Positions 18,371 to 27,268 of a DNA stretch of 64,000 nt are shown piece after piece; position 1 is the first letter of the stretch, and each line of letters opens with the position of its first letter. Source of the DNA: Paraburkholderia sp. (lineage in GTDB: Bacteria; Pseudomonadota; Gammaproteobacteria; Burkholderiales; Burkholderiaceae); the NCBI RefSeq assembly GCF_024281035.1, contig NZ_JAMXLH010000043.1, positions 1 to 64,000 on the forward strand. The letters are read 5' to 3'. Both the position numbers and the translations under genes were made by a program. The notes under the pieces are model-generated. The model saw only the letters and a program-made list of their open reading frames with translations. It was not told the origin of the DNA and ran no database searches.

Positions 18371-19159
18371 TCAGGCCATGACGAGGCGCACGCCGACGAT
18401 CGAGAGCGTTGCCGCGAGCAGCATGCGCAGCAGCCGTTCGGGCGCGCGCGCGGAGAGCAGGCTGCCCGCCACGACGCCCGGCAGCGAGCCGCACAGGAGC
18501 GAAACCAGCATCGACCAGTCGATCGAACCGAGCAGCCAGTGGCCGGCGCCCGCGAGCAACGTGAGCGGCACGGCGTGCGCGACGTCCGAGCCGACGATGC
18601 GCACGGTCGGCAACGCAGGATAGAGCAGCAGCAGCACCGTCACGCCGATCGCACCAGCCCCGACAGAAGTGAGCGATACGAGCACGCCGAGCACGGCCCC
18701 CGTGAGCACGGTCAGCAACAGCGTGCGCGCCTCGCCCGGCGCGTGGCGGTGGCGCATCGCGAAGGCCGTGAGCTGCTTCCGGAAGATCAGTGCGGTGGCG
18801 GTGACCAGCAGCGCGATGCCGAGCACCAGCTGGATCAGATGACCGGCGCGCGGCGTGTCCATGCCATAGCGGTGCAGCAGGATCAGCGTGATCGTGGTGG
18901 CCGGCACGCTGCCGGTCGCGAGGCGCAGCGTGACGCCCCAGTCCACCGTTTTCTTGAACCCGTGCACGAGCGTGCCGACCGACTTGCTGGCGGCTGCGTA
19001 GAGCAGGTCCGTGCCGACGGCCGTCGCCGGGTGAACGCCGAACAGCAGCACGAGGATCGGCGTCATCAGCGAGCCGCCGCCCACGCCGGTCAGCCCGACC
19101 AGAAAGCCGACGAACAGGCCGGAAAGCGAATACAGCGGGTCGATATGAGGTAGAGACAT
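18371..19159 (-). CDS. TauE/SafE sulfite exporter family permease
   Basis: A 262-residue membrane protein with about 7-8 helices. The family signature appears twice: GLTGVGGGSLMTPILVLLFG near the N terminus and TSVGAGAIGVTVLLLLYP near the middle. Such proteins export sulfite, sulfoacetate or related sulfur anions; the actual substrate is unknown. The start at 19159 gives a compact first helix; a longer version is possible. It is divergent from rarD. Confidence 0.88.
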   Translation of the reverse strand: MSLPHIDPLYSLSGLFVGFLVGLTGVGGGSLMTPILVLLFGVHPATAVGTDLLYAAASKSVGTLVHGFKKTVDWGVTLRLATGSVPATTITLILLHRYGMDTPRAGHLIQLVLGIALLVTATALIFRKQLTAFAMRHRHAPGEARTLLLTVLTGAVLGVLVSLTSVGAGAIGVTVLLLLYPALPTVRIVGSDVAHAVPLTLLAGAGHWLLGSIDWSMLVSLLCGSLPGVVAGSLLSARAPERLLRMLLAATLSIVGVRLVMA

Positions 19160-19558
19160 CGCTTGCGCACCGGGCCGGGTCAGAGTTGCCGTCCGCCACG
19201 ACGGATGCACAACGATCGCAACGATCGTATATGCGCCACTCGATGCACCTTCCGGTGGACAGCGGCAAAGTCGGGCGGCGAAAATCGGCTATTGTCGCAA
19301 AACCGGCAGATCGGTGCAGCGTTAAACGAATCCGGGTTCGTCGCGAATCGCGTTTCGAGGCGCGCTGCGATCCGCTTGCGCGCGCTGCCGCCGGCGCGTT
19401 TTTCCGCGCTTGAGCCGGGCAATTCAGGACGAAACCAGCAAAAAATCAGGGCAAAGCCAGCGGCCAAGCGGCTATGCATCGGCTGTGAAGCGGCTGTGAA
19501 GCGGCTGTGAAGCGACTACAAAGCGGCTGTGAAGCCGCGTGCCCCGTCACGGAAAATC
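19160..19558. other. divergent spacer between tauE and rarD
   Basis: A 399-bp spacer with no supported gene. Its rarD-proximal end is filled by an 11-bp tandem repeat. Confidence 0.6.
19480..19534. repeat. 11-bp tandem repeat upstream of rarD
   Basis: Five consecutive copies of cggctgtgaag, the fourth degenerate (cgactacaaag), end 24 bp before the rarD start. Confidence 0.92.
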
Positions 19559-20449
19559 ATGAATCCCGGCATCCTCTACGCTTTTTTCGCCTTCGTCATC
19601 TGGGGCCTCTTTCCCGTCTACTTCAAGACGCTGCATCAGATTCCCGCACTCGAAATGCTTGCGCACCGCATGGCGTGGTCGCTGCTCTTCGTGCTCGCCG
19701 TGCTGCTCGTGCGCCATCACTGGCGCTGGCTCGGGCCGGTGCTGCACGACCGGCGCCTCGTCGGCCGTTTTGCGGCGAGCGCCGTGCTGCTCTCGGCAAA
19801 CTGGGGCACCTATATCTGGGCCGTCAATGCCGGACACATCGTCGAAGCAAGCCTCGGCTACTTCATCAATCCGCTCATCAACGTGCTGTTCGGCTATGCG
19901 TTTCTCCACGAACGGCTGCGGCCGGTGCAGTGGACGGCCGTCGGCATCGCCACCGCCGGCGTCGCGTGGCTCACCTGGCAGAACGGCGCGCTGCCGTGGA
20001 TCAGCTTCGCACTCGCCTTGAGCTTCGGCGGCTATGGGCTGCTGCGCAAGACCGCCCAACTGGGCGCGCTCGAAGGCCTCGTCCTCGAAACGCTATTGCT
20101 CTTTCCCGTCGCGCTGATCTATCTGACGATGCTCGGCGTAAGCGGCGCGAGCCACTTCATGCATGCCTCGCTGCCGCTGCAACTGCTGCTGGCCGCCGCC
20201 GGTCCGGTGACCGCCATTCCACTGCTTCTGTTCGGCGCGGCGGCGCGGCGCATCCCGCTCTCGACGCTCGGACTCATCCAGTACGTCACGCCCACGCTGC
20301 AACTGCTCACTGGCGTGCTCGTGTATCGCGAGCCGTTCGGCGCGGTGAGCGCGGTGGGTTATGGCGCGATCTGGGTTGCGCTCGCGCTCTATTCGCTCGA
20401 AGGGCTGCGCCGCTCCGTGGCCACGCGTCAGGTGCGCGGCGCGCCCTGA
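19559..20449 (+). CDS. rarD: RarD-type EamA permease
   Basis: A 296-residue membrane protein with ten helices. It matches RarD from its first residues (MNPGILYAFFAFVIWGLFPV) and keeps the AVNAGHIVEASLGYFINPLI segment. RarD proteins are drug/metabolite-type carriers; the chloramphenicol-sensitive label is historic and the natural substrate is unknown. The ATG at 19559 begins the conserved part; an in-frame ATG ten codons earlier overlaps the 11-bp repeat and was not chosen. Confidence 0.9.
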   Translation: MNPGILYAFFAFVIWGLFPVYFKTLHQIPALEMLAHRMAWSLLFVLAVLLVRHHWRWLGPVLHDRRLVGRFAASAVLLSANWGTYIWAVNAGHIVEASLGYFINPLINVLFGYAFLHERLRPVQWTAVGIATAGVAWLTWQNGALPWISFALALSFGGYGLLRKTAQLGALEGLVLETLLLFPVALIYLTMLGVSGASHFMHASLPLQLLLAAAGPVTAIPLLLFGAAARRIPLSTLGLIQYVTPTLQLLTGVLVYREPFGAVSAVGYGAIWVALALYSLEGLRRSVATRQVRGAP

Positions 20450-20530
20450 TCTCCAGCTTGCGCGTAAGCGTCGCACCGACAGCAGCCCTGAGAGTGGCTC
20501 TCCCCGTTATGGCGCGGTAGCATGTTCGGA

Positions 20531-20572
20531 CGACTGGCGACTGGCGACTGGCGACTGGCGACTGGCGACGGG
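20531..20572. repeat. 7-bp tandem repeat (gactggc)
   Basis: Five perfect copies of gactggc plus one partial copy lie in the spacer after rarD. The spacer holds no other supported feature. Confidence 0.92.
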
Positions 20573-20719
20573 CTTCGCGATGACGCGTAACCGCAGGCCG
20601 CGTCCTTTGGCGTGCGCGGCTGCGGCTGCGCGCCGTCGTGCCGATGTACCGTCGTACCAGCGCGCCAGCGTGCCGGTGACGACCGTCCCGGCCGGAACGA
20701 TCCGTGGAGTGAGTCACGC

Positions 20720-21100
20720 ATGAGCCATGAGGTTGCCCACCGCTTCGAGGTGGAGTTCGCCCCGCGTATCGCGGCGAAGCTTGCGAGCCAGTTCGGCCCG
20801 GCGGTGCGGGTGGAGGTCGTGCCGCGCGAAGGGCGCGGGCATCCCACGCGTGTGCGCCTTGTCGGCGCGACGCACGGGCCCCGGCATGTCTATCCGTATG
20901 CGCTGAACGTCTCGCTGACGTGGGATGTCGACGAAATCGAGCGTCTGATGGAGCCTGGCGGCGAAGCGCGTTTCGAGCACTACCTGGAGGCGACGGTGCG
21001 CAAGATGGCGTCGTGGGAGTCGGCCCGTTTCGTGGATTTCGCTTCGTGCACGCAAAACGAGCCGGAAGTGCTGATCGGCGGACTCGATTTCGAAGGGTAA
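20720..21100 (+). CDS. DUF5594-like protein
   Basis: A 126-residue soluble protein that resembles the DUF5594 family found in Burkholderiaceae (family call from overall look). It has no signal peptide. It holds alternating charged and hydrophobic stretches such as RFEVEFAPRIAAKLASQFG, then a YPYALNVSLTWDVDEIERLM segment. The function is unknown and the gene stands alone. It starts at the ATG after GGAGTGAGTCACGC. Confidence 0.6.
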   Translation: MSHEVAHRFEVEFAPRIAAKLASQFGPAVRVEVVPREGRGHPTRVRLVGATHGPRHVYPYALNVSLTWDVDEIERLMEPGGEARFEHYLEATVRKMASWESARFVDFASCTQNEPEVLIGGLDFEG

Positions 21101-21271
21101 GTTTGGCGCTGCAGCGCCTGGGTGCGCGCCCCGGACGTCCATCACGAATCCAGCAAGTGACGGTTTGAACCGCGCGCCGCCGATGACCCGGCGGCGCGTT
21201 TAACGTTTTGCGCGTGTCAGTCCGGCGCTAATCCCACGTTTGGCCCACGTTTGGCCGACGTTTGTGCCACG

Positions 21272-22876
21272 TTAATCCCGTCCAGCCCGCGTGAGCCACT
21301 CGCGGCCCTTGAGCACGCCGAACCAGTAGAAGCGCGGCAGCACGGCGGCCTTGAGGAACCACATGAGCCGGCTCGCGCGCGTCGGGTTCAGCGGGAACGT
21401 GGGCAGCAGCTTGCCGCCGTAGCCGAATTCGGCCAGCACGACCTTGCCGCGCTCGACCGTGAGCGGGCACGCGCCATAGCCGTCGTAGCGGTACGCGAGC
21501 GGCTTGCCGCCGCGCGCGGCGAGCAGGTTCTCGGCGACGATTACGGCCTGCTTGCGTGCCGCCGCGCCCGTCTTCGCGTTCGGCGCGGAGCACACGTCGC
21601 CGAGTGAGAACACATTCGAAAAGCGCGGATGCTGCAGCGTCGCGTGATCGACTTCGCACCAGCCGCCATCATCGGCGAGTTCGCTGTCGCGGATGAAATC
21701 GGGCGGCACCTGCGGCGGCACCACGTGGATCATGTCGAAACGCTTCTCGACGCGCGCGACCTTGCCGCTCGCGTCCTTCGTCTCGAACGTCGCCGTGCGC
21801 GACGGGCCGTCGATGGCCACCAGATTCGACGAGAACGCGAGCTTCGCGTTGTAGCGCTCCACGTATTTCATGAGCGGCGGCACGAAGACCGCGACGCCGA
21901 AGAGAACCGCGCCCGCGAGATTGAACTCGACGTTGACCTTCGACAGCACGCCGGTGCGCCGCCAGTAGTCGCACGCGAGGTACATCGCCTTTTGCGGCGC
22001 GCCCGCGCACTTGATCGGCATGACGGGCTGCGTGAAGAGCGCGGTGCCCGCCTTCATCTGCTCGACGAGCTGCCACGTATAGGGCGCGAGGTCGTAGCAG
22101 TAGTTCGATGTGACGCCATGCTTGCCGAGTGTTGCCTCGAGCCCCGGAATGCGCTCCCACGCGAGCCGCAGCCCCGGCGTGACGATGAGGTCGCGGTAGG
22201 CGACGGTCTCGCCGTTGTCGAGGCGCACGAGGTTGTTGTGCGGCTCGACGCGCGTCGCCGCCGCGCGGATCCATTTCACGCCCTCGGGAATCACGCTTGC
22301 CATCGGACGACGTGTCTTCTTCGCGTCGTAGACCCCGCCGCCAACGAGCGTCCAGGCCGGCTGATAGTCGTGATGGTCGGCCGGCTCGACGATCGCGATA
22401 TTCAGGTAGGGCTGGCGGCGCAGCAGGCTCGCCGTGACGGCGATGCCCGCGAAGCCCCCGCCGATCACGACGATGTCGAATCCCGCGCCGTCCCAGTCGC
22501 ATGCGGGCAGGACGGCCGGCGCACTCGGCGCCTGCGCGGCGGCTGGCGAGGCGGCGAGCTGATAAAGCGTCGTCGCACGGTTGCCGCTGCGGCAGTACGC
22601 GAGAATCGGGTCGGGCAAATCGTCGAGCAGTTGTGCGAAGCGTTCGGCGTCGCTCGCCGTGATCTGTCCCGGCTTCACCGGCAAATAGGCGAACTGCAGG
22701 CCGTGCTTCGCCGCGGCGGTGCGCAGATCCTGCGACGTGGGCTGATCCGCGCCGCTTTCGCCGTCCGGGCGGGTGCAGATGATCGAACGGTAGCCTGCGC
22801 CGGCAATGCGGGCGACGTCGTCGGGGGTGATCTGGTCGGCGCTGGCGAACCGGTCGCTGTGCGGGACGATTTGCAT
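21272..22876 (-). CDS. DUF442 phosphatase-like/sulfide:quinone oxidoreductase fusion
   Basis: A 534-residue fusion. Residues 1-110 are a DUF442 domain (TIGR01244-like, dual-specificity phosphatase fold) with the signature AYCRSGNRATTLY near residue 93. Residues about 130-534 are an FAD/NAD(P)-dependent oxidoreductase of the sulfide:quinone oxidoreductase type, with the dinucleotide site FDIVVIGGGFAGIAVTASLL. It probably oxidises sulfide and passes sulfane sulfur to a small thiol, the DUF442 part acting on the persulfide. It lies 18 bp downstream of two YeeE/YedE genes and a BigR-like repressor, all on one strand. Confidence 0.88.
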   Translation of the reverse strand: MQIVPHSDRFASADQITPDDVARIAGAGYRSIICTRPDGESGADQPTSQDLRTAAAKHGLQFAYLPVKPGQITASDAERFAQLLDDLPDPILAYCRSGNRATTLYQLAASPAAAQAPSAPAVLPACDWDGAGFDIVVIGGGFAGIAVTASLLRRQPYLNIAIVEPADHHDYQPAWTLVGGGVYDAKKTRRPMASVIPEGVKWIRAAATRVEPHNNLVRLDNGETVAYRDLIVTPGLRLAWERIPGLEATLGKHGVTSNYCYDLAPYTWQLVEQMKAGTALFTQPVMPIKCAGAPQKAMYLACDYWRRTGVLSKVNVEFNLAGAVLFGVAVFVPPLMKYVERYNAKLAFSSNLVAIDGPSRTATFETKDASGKVARVEKRFDMIHVVPPQVPPDFIRDSELADDGGWCEVDHATLQHPRFSNVFSLGDVCSAPNAKTGAAARKQAVIVAENLLAARGGKPLAYRYDGYGACPLTVERGKVVLAEFGYGGKLLPTFPLNPTRASRLMWFLKAAVLPRFYWFGVLKGREWLTRAGRD

Positions 22877-22894
22877 GATGGGGAAGACTCCTGA

Positions 22895-23317
22895 TCAGGG
22901 TCGGTGACGACGGCGTTCGAGGACAGTGTAGAGCGCCATCCCGGCGAGCATGGCGGCCACGAAGAGCCACGCGCCGGGCTGGCCGCTGCCCACGTTGACG
23001 AGCGCGGGGCCCGGACAGAAGCCCGCGAGTCCCCAGCCGGCGCCGAACAGCAGACTGCCGCCGACGAGGCGGAAATCGACGCGCGTGGCCGTGGGCAGGT
23101 GCATCGGCGCGCCGAGCACGCTCGTGCGGCGCGTGCGCGCGAAACGATAGCCGAGCGCGCCGAGCGCGATCGCGCCCGCCATCACGAAGGCGAGCGACGG
23201 ATCCCAGTGACCGGCCAGATCCAGAAAACCCAGCACCTTGGCCGGGTTCGCCATGCCGGAGAGGATCAGGCCGACGCCGAACACGAGGCCGCTGACGAAT
23301 GCGTTGACGACCTTCAT
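22895..23317 (-). CDS. YeeE/YedE-family membrane protein (C-terminal-type half)
   Basis: A 140-residue membrane protein with four helices. It holds [20 protein letters not shown] and [20 protein letters not shown]; the Cys-containing GLAGFCPGP motif is typical of YeeE/YedE (DUF6691) proteins that move thiosulfate or sulfane sulfur. The start at 23317 follows GGAGG, only 1 bp after the preceding gene stops. It pairs with the next gene as two half-transporters. Confidence 0.9.
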   Translation of the reverse strand: MKVVNAFVSGLVFGVGLILSGMANPAKVLGFLDLAGHWDPSLAFVMAGAIALGALGYRFARTRRTSVLGAPMHLPTATRVDFRLVGGSLLFGAGWGLAGFCPGPALVNVGSGQPGAWLFVAAMLAGMALYTVLERRRHRP

Positions 23318-23318
23318 T

Positions 23319-23759
23319 TCAACCTCCAATCAGGTGGCGCACCACGAAGACCGTGACGAAACCGGCGGCCATGAAGCTGCCGGTCGCGACGAGCGAGCGC
23401 AGCGAGCCGCGCGAAAGACCGCACACGCCGTGGCCGCTCGTACAGCCCGAGCCGTAGCGCGTGCCGACGCCGACCAGGAGGCCTGCGGCGATGAGCGTGA
23501 CGGGCGTCGATTCGATCACGGGCGCGGGCAGCGGGGCGGCGAGCCGCCAGAGCCAGGGCGCGGCGATGAGTCCGGCGATGAAGGCCGCCCGCCACGCGCG
23601 CTCGCCGCGCACGGCGTTCAGGAGTCCGCCGACGATGCCGCTGATGCCCGCCACGCGCCCGTTGCCGAGCACGAGCAGCACGGCGGCGGCGCCGATCAGC
23701 AAACCGCCCGTGAGCGAGGCGACTGGTGTGAAGTGTGCCAGATCGAGACTGAAATTCAT
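23319..23759 (-). CDS. YeeE/YedE-family membrane protein (N-terminal-type half)
   Basis: A 146-residue membrane protein with four helices. The motif [20 protein letters not shown] carries the cysteines typical of the first YeeE/YedE half. With its partner it likely imports or exports a reduced sulfur species. Its ATG overlaps the stop of the BigR-like gene (ATGA), so the two are translationally coupled. Confidence 0.9.
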   Translation of the reverse strand: MNFSLDLAHFTPVASLTGGLLIGAAAVLLVLGNGRVAGISGIVGGLLNAVRGERAWRAAFIAGLIAAPWLWRLAAPLPAPVIESTPVTLIAAGLLVGVGTRYGSGCTSGHGVCGLSRGSLRSLVATGSFMAAGFVTVFVVRHLIGG

Positions 23760-24130
23760 GAATTCCCCTTGGGCGGACTGCAATAGAGGTCGGAGAGTGT
23801 TTGCATGATGCGGATGATGTCGGAGCCGGCGAGGCTGTAGTAGATGTATTTGCCTTCCCGGCGCGTCTGCACGAGGCCTTCTTCGCGCAGCACGCCGAGG
23901 TGCTGCGAGAGGCTCGGCTGATGCACGCCGACGAGCGCTTCCAGCTCGCCGACATTGCGCTCGCCTTCGATGAGCTGGCAGAGCAGGACCAGACGGTCTT
24001 CGTGTGCGAGCGCCTTCAGGAGCGCGCAGCATTTCCCGGCGGATTCGCGCAGGGCGCCGAGGGCGTCGGGTGTGAGCTGGGGGGGCTTTCGTTGCACGGA
24101 TCGATCACAGAGTACTTTGTCGGCGAACAT
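23756..24130 (-). CDS. bigR: BigR/SqrR-like ArsR-family repressor
   Basis: A 124-residue ArsR-type winged-helix protein (HQPSLSQHLGVLREEGLVQTR recognition helix). Two cysteines fit the persulfide switch of BigR/SqrR: one in RLVLLCQL and one in DLYCSPP near the C terminus. In that family the pair forms a tri- or tetrasulfide link with sulfide and releases DNA. An additional CC pair precedes the first (GKCCALL). The start at 24130 gives the family's usual length. It leads the sulfide operon and probably represses it. Confidence 0.82.
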   Translation of the reverse strand: MFADKVLCDRSVQRKPPQLTPDALGALRESAGKCCALLKALAHEDRLVLLCQLIEGERNVGELEALVGVHQPSLSQHLGVLREEGLVQTRREGKYIYYSLAGSDIIRIMQTLSDLYCSPPKGNS

Positions 24131-24150
24131 TATATATATTTCTAATATGT
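24131..24150 (-). promoter_or_regulatory. AT-rich operator-like site upstream of bigR
   Basis: On the minus strand an AT-only island, ATATTAGAAATATATATA, lies directly before the bigR start in otherwise GC-rich DNA. BigR-type boxes are AT-rich palindromes overlapping their own promoter, so autoregulation here is plausible but not shown. Confidence 0.4.
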
Positions 24151-24389
24151 TGCTCAATTTGGCCCTGGCGGCGGCGCAGGTACAAATCCACATCGCTAGA
24201 TCTGAAGTCCGCTCCGTTGCATGCAACGCGGCTGCGCGCGCTTTTGCCCCGCCGGCCCGGCACGCGAGGGCAGCCTGCCCGCACGGCTCGCTGCACTCCG
24301 TTTAGACTTCGTTGCAGATCGACGCTGCAGTTCGACGCACATGCGAGTGCGTCGCCGCGGCGTGCAATCCGCCCTCGAGGAGTCGTGCC

Positions 24390-25358
24390 ATGAAAGCCAT
24401 CCAGTTCAAGTCCTTCGGCCAGCCGGACGTGCTCGAATACGTCGATCTGCCCACGCCCGTCCCGGCCGCGGGCAATGCGCTCGTGCGCGTGCTCGCGGCA
24501 TCGGTGAATCCGAGCGATGTGAAGAACGTGTCCGGCCATTTTGAACACACGGTCCTGCCGCGCGTGCCGGGGCGCGATTTCAGCGGCGTCGTCACGGCGG
24601 GCCCCGACGACTGGATGGGCGCCGAGGTCTGGGGCACGGGCGGCGACATCGGCTTCACGCGCGACGGCACGCACGCCGGGTTCATCGAGATTCCGGTGGC
24701 CGCGCTCGCGCGCAAGCCGGCGTCGTTGAGCCACGCGCAAGCGGCGTCCATCGGCGTGAACTTTGTCGTGGCGTGGCTGGGCGCTGTCGACTACGCGCGT
24801 GTCGCCCTGGGCGAGACGGTCGCGGTGATCGGCATTTCGGGCGGGGTGGGCGGCGCCGTTGCGCAGATCGCGCATGCTCGCGGCGCGCGCGTGATCGGCA
24901 TCGGGCGCGAAGCGCCGCACCCCGATTCGCCCGCGGCGCGCATCATCGACGCGTTCGTGCCGCTCGATGACGGCGCCACGGCGCGCGTGCGGGAACTGAC
25001 CGGCGGCGCGGGCGCGGAGGTGGTCTACGACGCGGTGGGCGGCGTCGCGTTCGAGCTTGCGCTGTCACTTGCGAAGCGGCGCGCGCGCGTGATCGAGATC
25101 AGCGCGACCGGCAAGCGCCGCGTGGAGTTCGACCTGATCGACTTCTATCACAACGAGACGCAGCTTTTCGGGGCGGACAGCGCGAAGCTCGGCGTCGCGG
25201 ATTCTGCGCCGATGATGGCGGCCATCGCCGAAGCGTTCGACGCGGGTCACTTCGAAGCGCCGGTCGTCGCGCTGCGGTTCCCGCTCGAACGTGCGCGCAA
25301 GGCTTACGAGGCCGTGGCGGGCGGCACGCGCGGACGTGTCGTGATCGAGATGACCTGA
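24390..25358 (+). CDS. MDR-family zinc-free quinone oxidoreductase-like protein
   Basis: A 322-residue medium-chain dehydrogenase/reductase. The N-terminal GroES-like part starts MKAIQFKSFGQPDVLEYVDL. The NAD(P) site is VAVIGISGGVGGAVAQIA near residue 150. The structural-zinc cysteines of alcohol dehydrogenases are absent, as in quinone oxidoreductases and crotonyl-CoA reductase-like enzymes. The substrate is unknown. The ATG follows CGAGGAGT. It is a single gene facing right. Confidence 0.85.
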   Translation: MKAIQFKSFGQPDVLEYVDLPTPVPAAGNALVRVLAASVNPSDVKNVSGHFEHTVLPRVPGRDFSGVVTAGPDDWMGAEVWGTGGDIGFTRDGTHAGFIEIPVAALARKPASLSHAQAASIGVNFVVAWLGAVDYARVALGETVAVIGISGGVGGAVAQIAHARGARVIGIGREAPHPDSPAARIIDAFVPLDDGATARVRELTGGAGAEVVYDAVGGVAFELALSLAKRRARVIEISATGKRRVEFDLIDFYHNETQLFGADSAKLGVADSAPMMAAIAEAFDAGHFEAPVVALRFPLERARKAYEAVAGGTRGRVVIEMT

Positions 25359-25437
25359 CGTGACGTGACGGTGTGAACGCACGATGGCCCGTGCGGCGGC
25401 ATCGGTCGTGGATGCGCGCCGCCGCCGATCCTGCTGG

Positions 25438-25477
25438 CCGGTCTGCCGGTCTGCCGGTCTGCCGGTCTGCCGGTCTA
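25438..25477. repeat. 8-bp tandem repeat (ccggtctg)
   Basis: Four perfect copies and one variant (ccggtcta) of ccggtctg end 9 bp before the stop codon of the host attachment gene, on its downstream side. Confidence 0.92.
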
Positions 25478-25486
25478 TCAGGTTTC

Positions 25487-25942
25487 TCAGGTTTCGCTGC
25501 GCACGAGCCGCTCGGGCAGGCGTGCGCGCAAGGCGCGCGCGTCGAGGTGTGCGAGATCCTTGTCGAGTTCGAGCGTCACGGTGTTCTGAGTCTGCGCATC
25601 GAGCGCCTTGCGCAGCACGCCGAGAAAGCCGGGCGGCGCCGCGATCACGAGCGTCCCGTAGCGCGCTTCAGTACGTGCCCGCGCGAGCGTCGCCGCGATC
25701 TGGGCGGCGAACAGGGCGGCTTCGCGCGCGTGCTGTGTCGTGTCGGGATCGCTCGATTGGCGGCCCGGGCCCGCGCGGTCGGTCGTGCGGCCCGGCTTGT
25801 CGCTCACGAGGCTCTGCTCGGGTACGCGGCTTTCGGGGTGCAGCAGCGTCTCGACCTCATCGATTGCGCCGAGCGGATTGTCCGCCGCGAAAATGCGCGC
25901 CGTCACGCGGTTGGCGACGACGATCCAGATCGTTTTCGACAT
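25487..25942 (-). CDS. host attachment protein (Host_attach family)
   Basis: A 151-residue protein with the Host_attach signature: WIVVANRVTARIFAAD at the start and FAAQIAATLARARTEARYGT to LVIAAPPGFLGVLRKAL in the middle. The family was named for an Agrobacterium plant-attachment locus and resembles an eRF1-like fold, but its biochemical role is unclear. No signal peptide. Single gene. Confidence 0.88.
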   Translation of the reverse strand: MSKTIWIVVANRVTARIFAADNPLGAIDEVETLLHPESRVPEQSLVSDKPGRTTDRAGPGRQSSDPDTTQHAREAALFAAQIAATLARARTEARYGTLVIAAPPGFLGVLRKALDAQTQNTVTLELDKDLAHLDARALRARLPERLVRSET

Positions 25943-26178
25943 GTTTCCCTCCCAGCCTCGGCTCGCTTGCGTGTTCCGTGAACACGCGCCGCTGCGCGAA
26001 TTTAAAGGGTAGCGCGATCGGGTCTAGCGCGTTCAGGAAGGTGCGGACGCTCGCTGCGGGCCCTTCGGGCAGGCCTCCCGAAAACCAGGAGGATGATTCC
26101 CGGCTTTGACGGATTATCTTTCGCGGTGGGAGGGGCTACGCTGCAGATTCCAACCGGTCAGAACCGAAGGAGCACGCG

Positions 26179-26874
26179 ATGACCTCCGCTGTCCGTCACT
26201 TTCCAGGCGATGCCGTCTTCACGACCAGCGTAAAGGCCATGCAGCAGCGTCTGGGCTCGCGCGAGATCTATGCGCACGTCGAGTCGGAGGGCGGCTGGCC
26301 CGCCGCCATTCCGCCCGTGCTGAAAACCTTCATCGAAGCGCAGACGAGCGTGTTTCTCGCCACCGCGAATGCCGGGGGCCAGCCGTATATCCAGCATCGC
26401 GGCGGCCCGGCTGGCTTCCTGCAGGTGCTCGATGAGCGCACGATCGCATTCGCCGATTTCAGGGGCAACCGCCAGTACATCACGCTCGGCAATCTCGCGG
26501 ACAACCCGCGCGCGCATCTGTTCCTGATGGACTATGCGCGCCGCCGACGCGTGAAGATCTGGGGCACGGCGCGCGCCGTCGAGGATCGCGAACTGATTGG
26601 CAGGTTGATGCCGCAAGGCTACGCGGCGCTGCCGGAGCGCGCGATTCTTTTCACGGTCGAGGCGTGGGATCGGAACTGCTCGCAGCACATCCCGCAACGC
26701 ATCGATGCGGCAGATGTGCAGGCGGCGCTTTCGGAGCGCGATGCGCGGATTCAGGCGCTTGAAACAGAAGTGGCGCAGCGCGCGCAACGCGTGCACGCGC
26801 TGGAGGAGGAAGTCGCGCAGTTGCGCGCGCGCAGCGCGAGCCAGATCGATACGAACCGGCTTGCATCAACTTGA
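26179..26874 (+). CDS. pyridoxamine 5'-phosphate oxidase-family flavoprotein
   Basis: A 231-residue protein with an FMN-binding split-barrel domain (about 45-170), including FLATANAGGQPYIQHRGGPA and an RRRVKIWGTARAVEDRELI stretch. The last about 55 residues form a heptad-rich coiled coil (RIQALETEVAQRAQRVHALE), likely for oligomer formation. Such proteins are FMN-binding and often reduce quinones or other small substrates; this one lacks a clear assignment. An AAGGAG site precedes the start. Confidence 0.85.
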   Translation: MTSAVRHFPGDAVFTTSVKAMQQRLGSREIYAHVESEGGWPAAIPPVLKTFIEAQTSVFLATANAGGQPYIQHRGGPAGFLQVLDERTIAFADFRGNRQYITLGNLADNPRAHLFLMDYARRRRVKIWGTARAVEDRELIGRLMPQGYAALPERAILFTVEAWDRNCSQHIPQRIDAADVQAALSERDARIQALETEVAQRAQRVHALEEEVAQLRARSASQIDTNRLAST

Positions 26875-26929
26875 ATTGCTTTAAATCGATTTGAACCGGC
26901 TTGAATGCGCATCGCCGGGTGCGGAAGAT

Positions 26930-26950
26930 GCCGCCGCCGGCGACGGCGGC
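26930..26950. terminator. bidirectional GC-rich hairpin
   Basis: GCCGCCG(C)CGGCG(A)CGGCGGC folds into a tight stem between two convergent genes (PNPOx-like and entericidin). No T-run follows on either strand, so the terminator role is tentative. Confidence 0.35.
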
Positions 26951-26976
26951 CAACGGGCCGCGTTATTTCACTCGCA

Positions 26977-27111
26977 TTACTTCACTTTCTCGGCCTCGTT
27001 CGTGATGGCCTGACCGCCTTTCGAGAGGTCCTGGCCTGCGCCGGCGATGGTATTGCAGGCAGCCAGCGCGACGGTGAAGAGTAGAAGCGCAAACCCAAGA
27101 TAACGGCTCAT
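26977..27111 (-). CDS. entericidin A/B-family lipoprotein
   Basis: A 44-residue protein with a lipoprotein signal peptide ([19 protein letters not shown]) and lipobox LAAC. The mature part [19 protein letters not shown] is the entericidin core. These tiny lipoproteins sit in the outer membrane and are linked to stationary-phase toxin-antidote pairs or stress. A CAGGAGAA site lies directly upstream. Confidence 0.92.
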   Translation of the reverse strand: MSRYLGFALLLFTVALAACNTIAGAGQDLSKGGQAITNEAEKVK

Positions 27112-27268
27112 GTCGGTTCTCCTGTTGTGCTTGTTCCCCAGTGACGATGCGAAGCGGCGTGCATCGCGCCAGCCCGTGAGGCAAAGCGCGCGCCAGCCGC
27201 TGCGCCGATTGTACCCGTGCTGTACCTGTGCTGTACCCGTGCCGCGCGAGGCGTGTCGCCGGGGTGCT

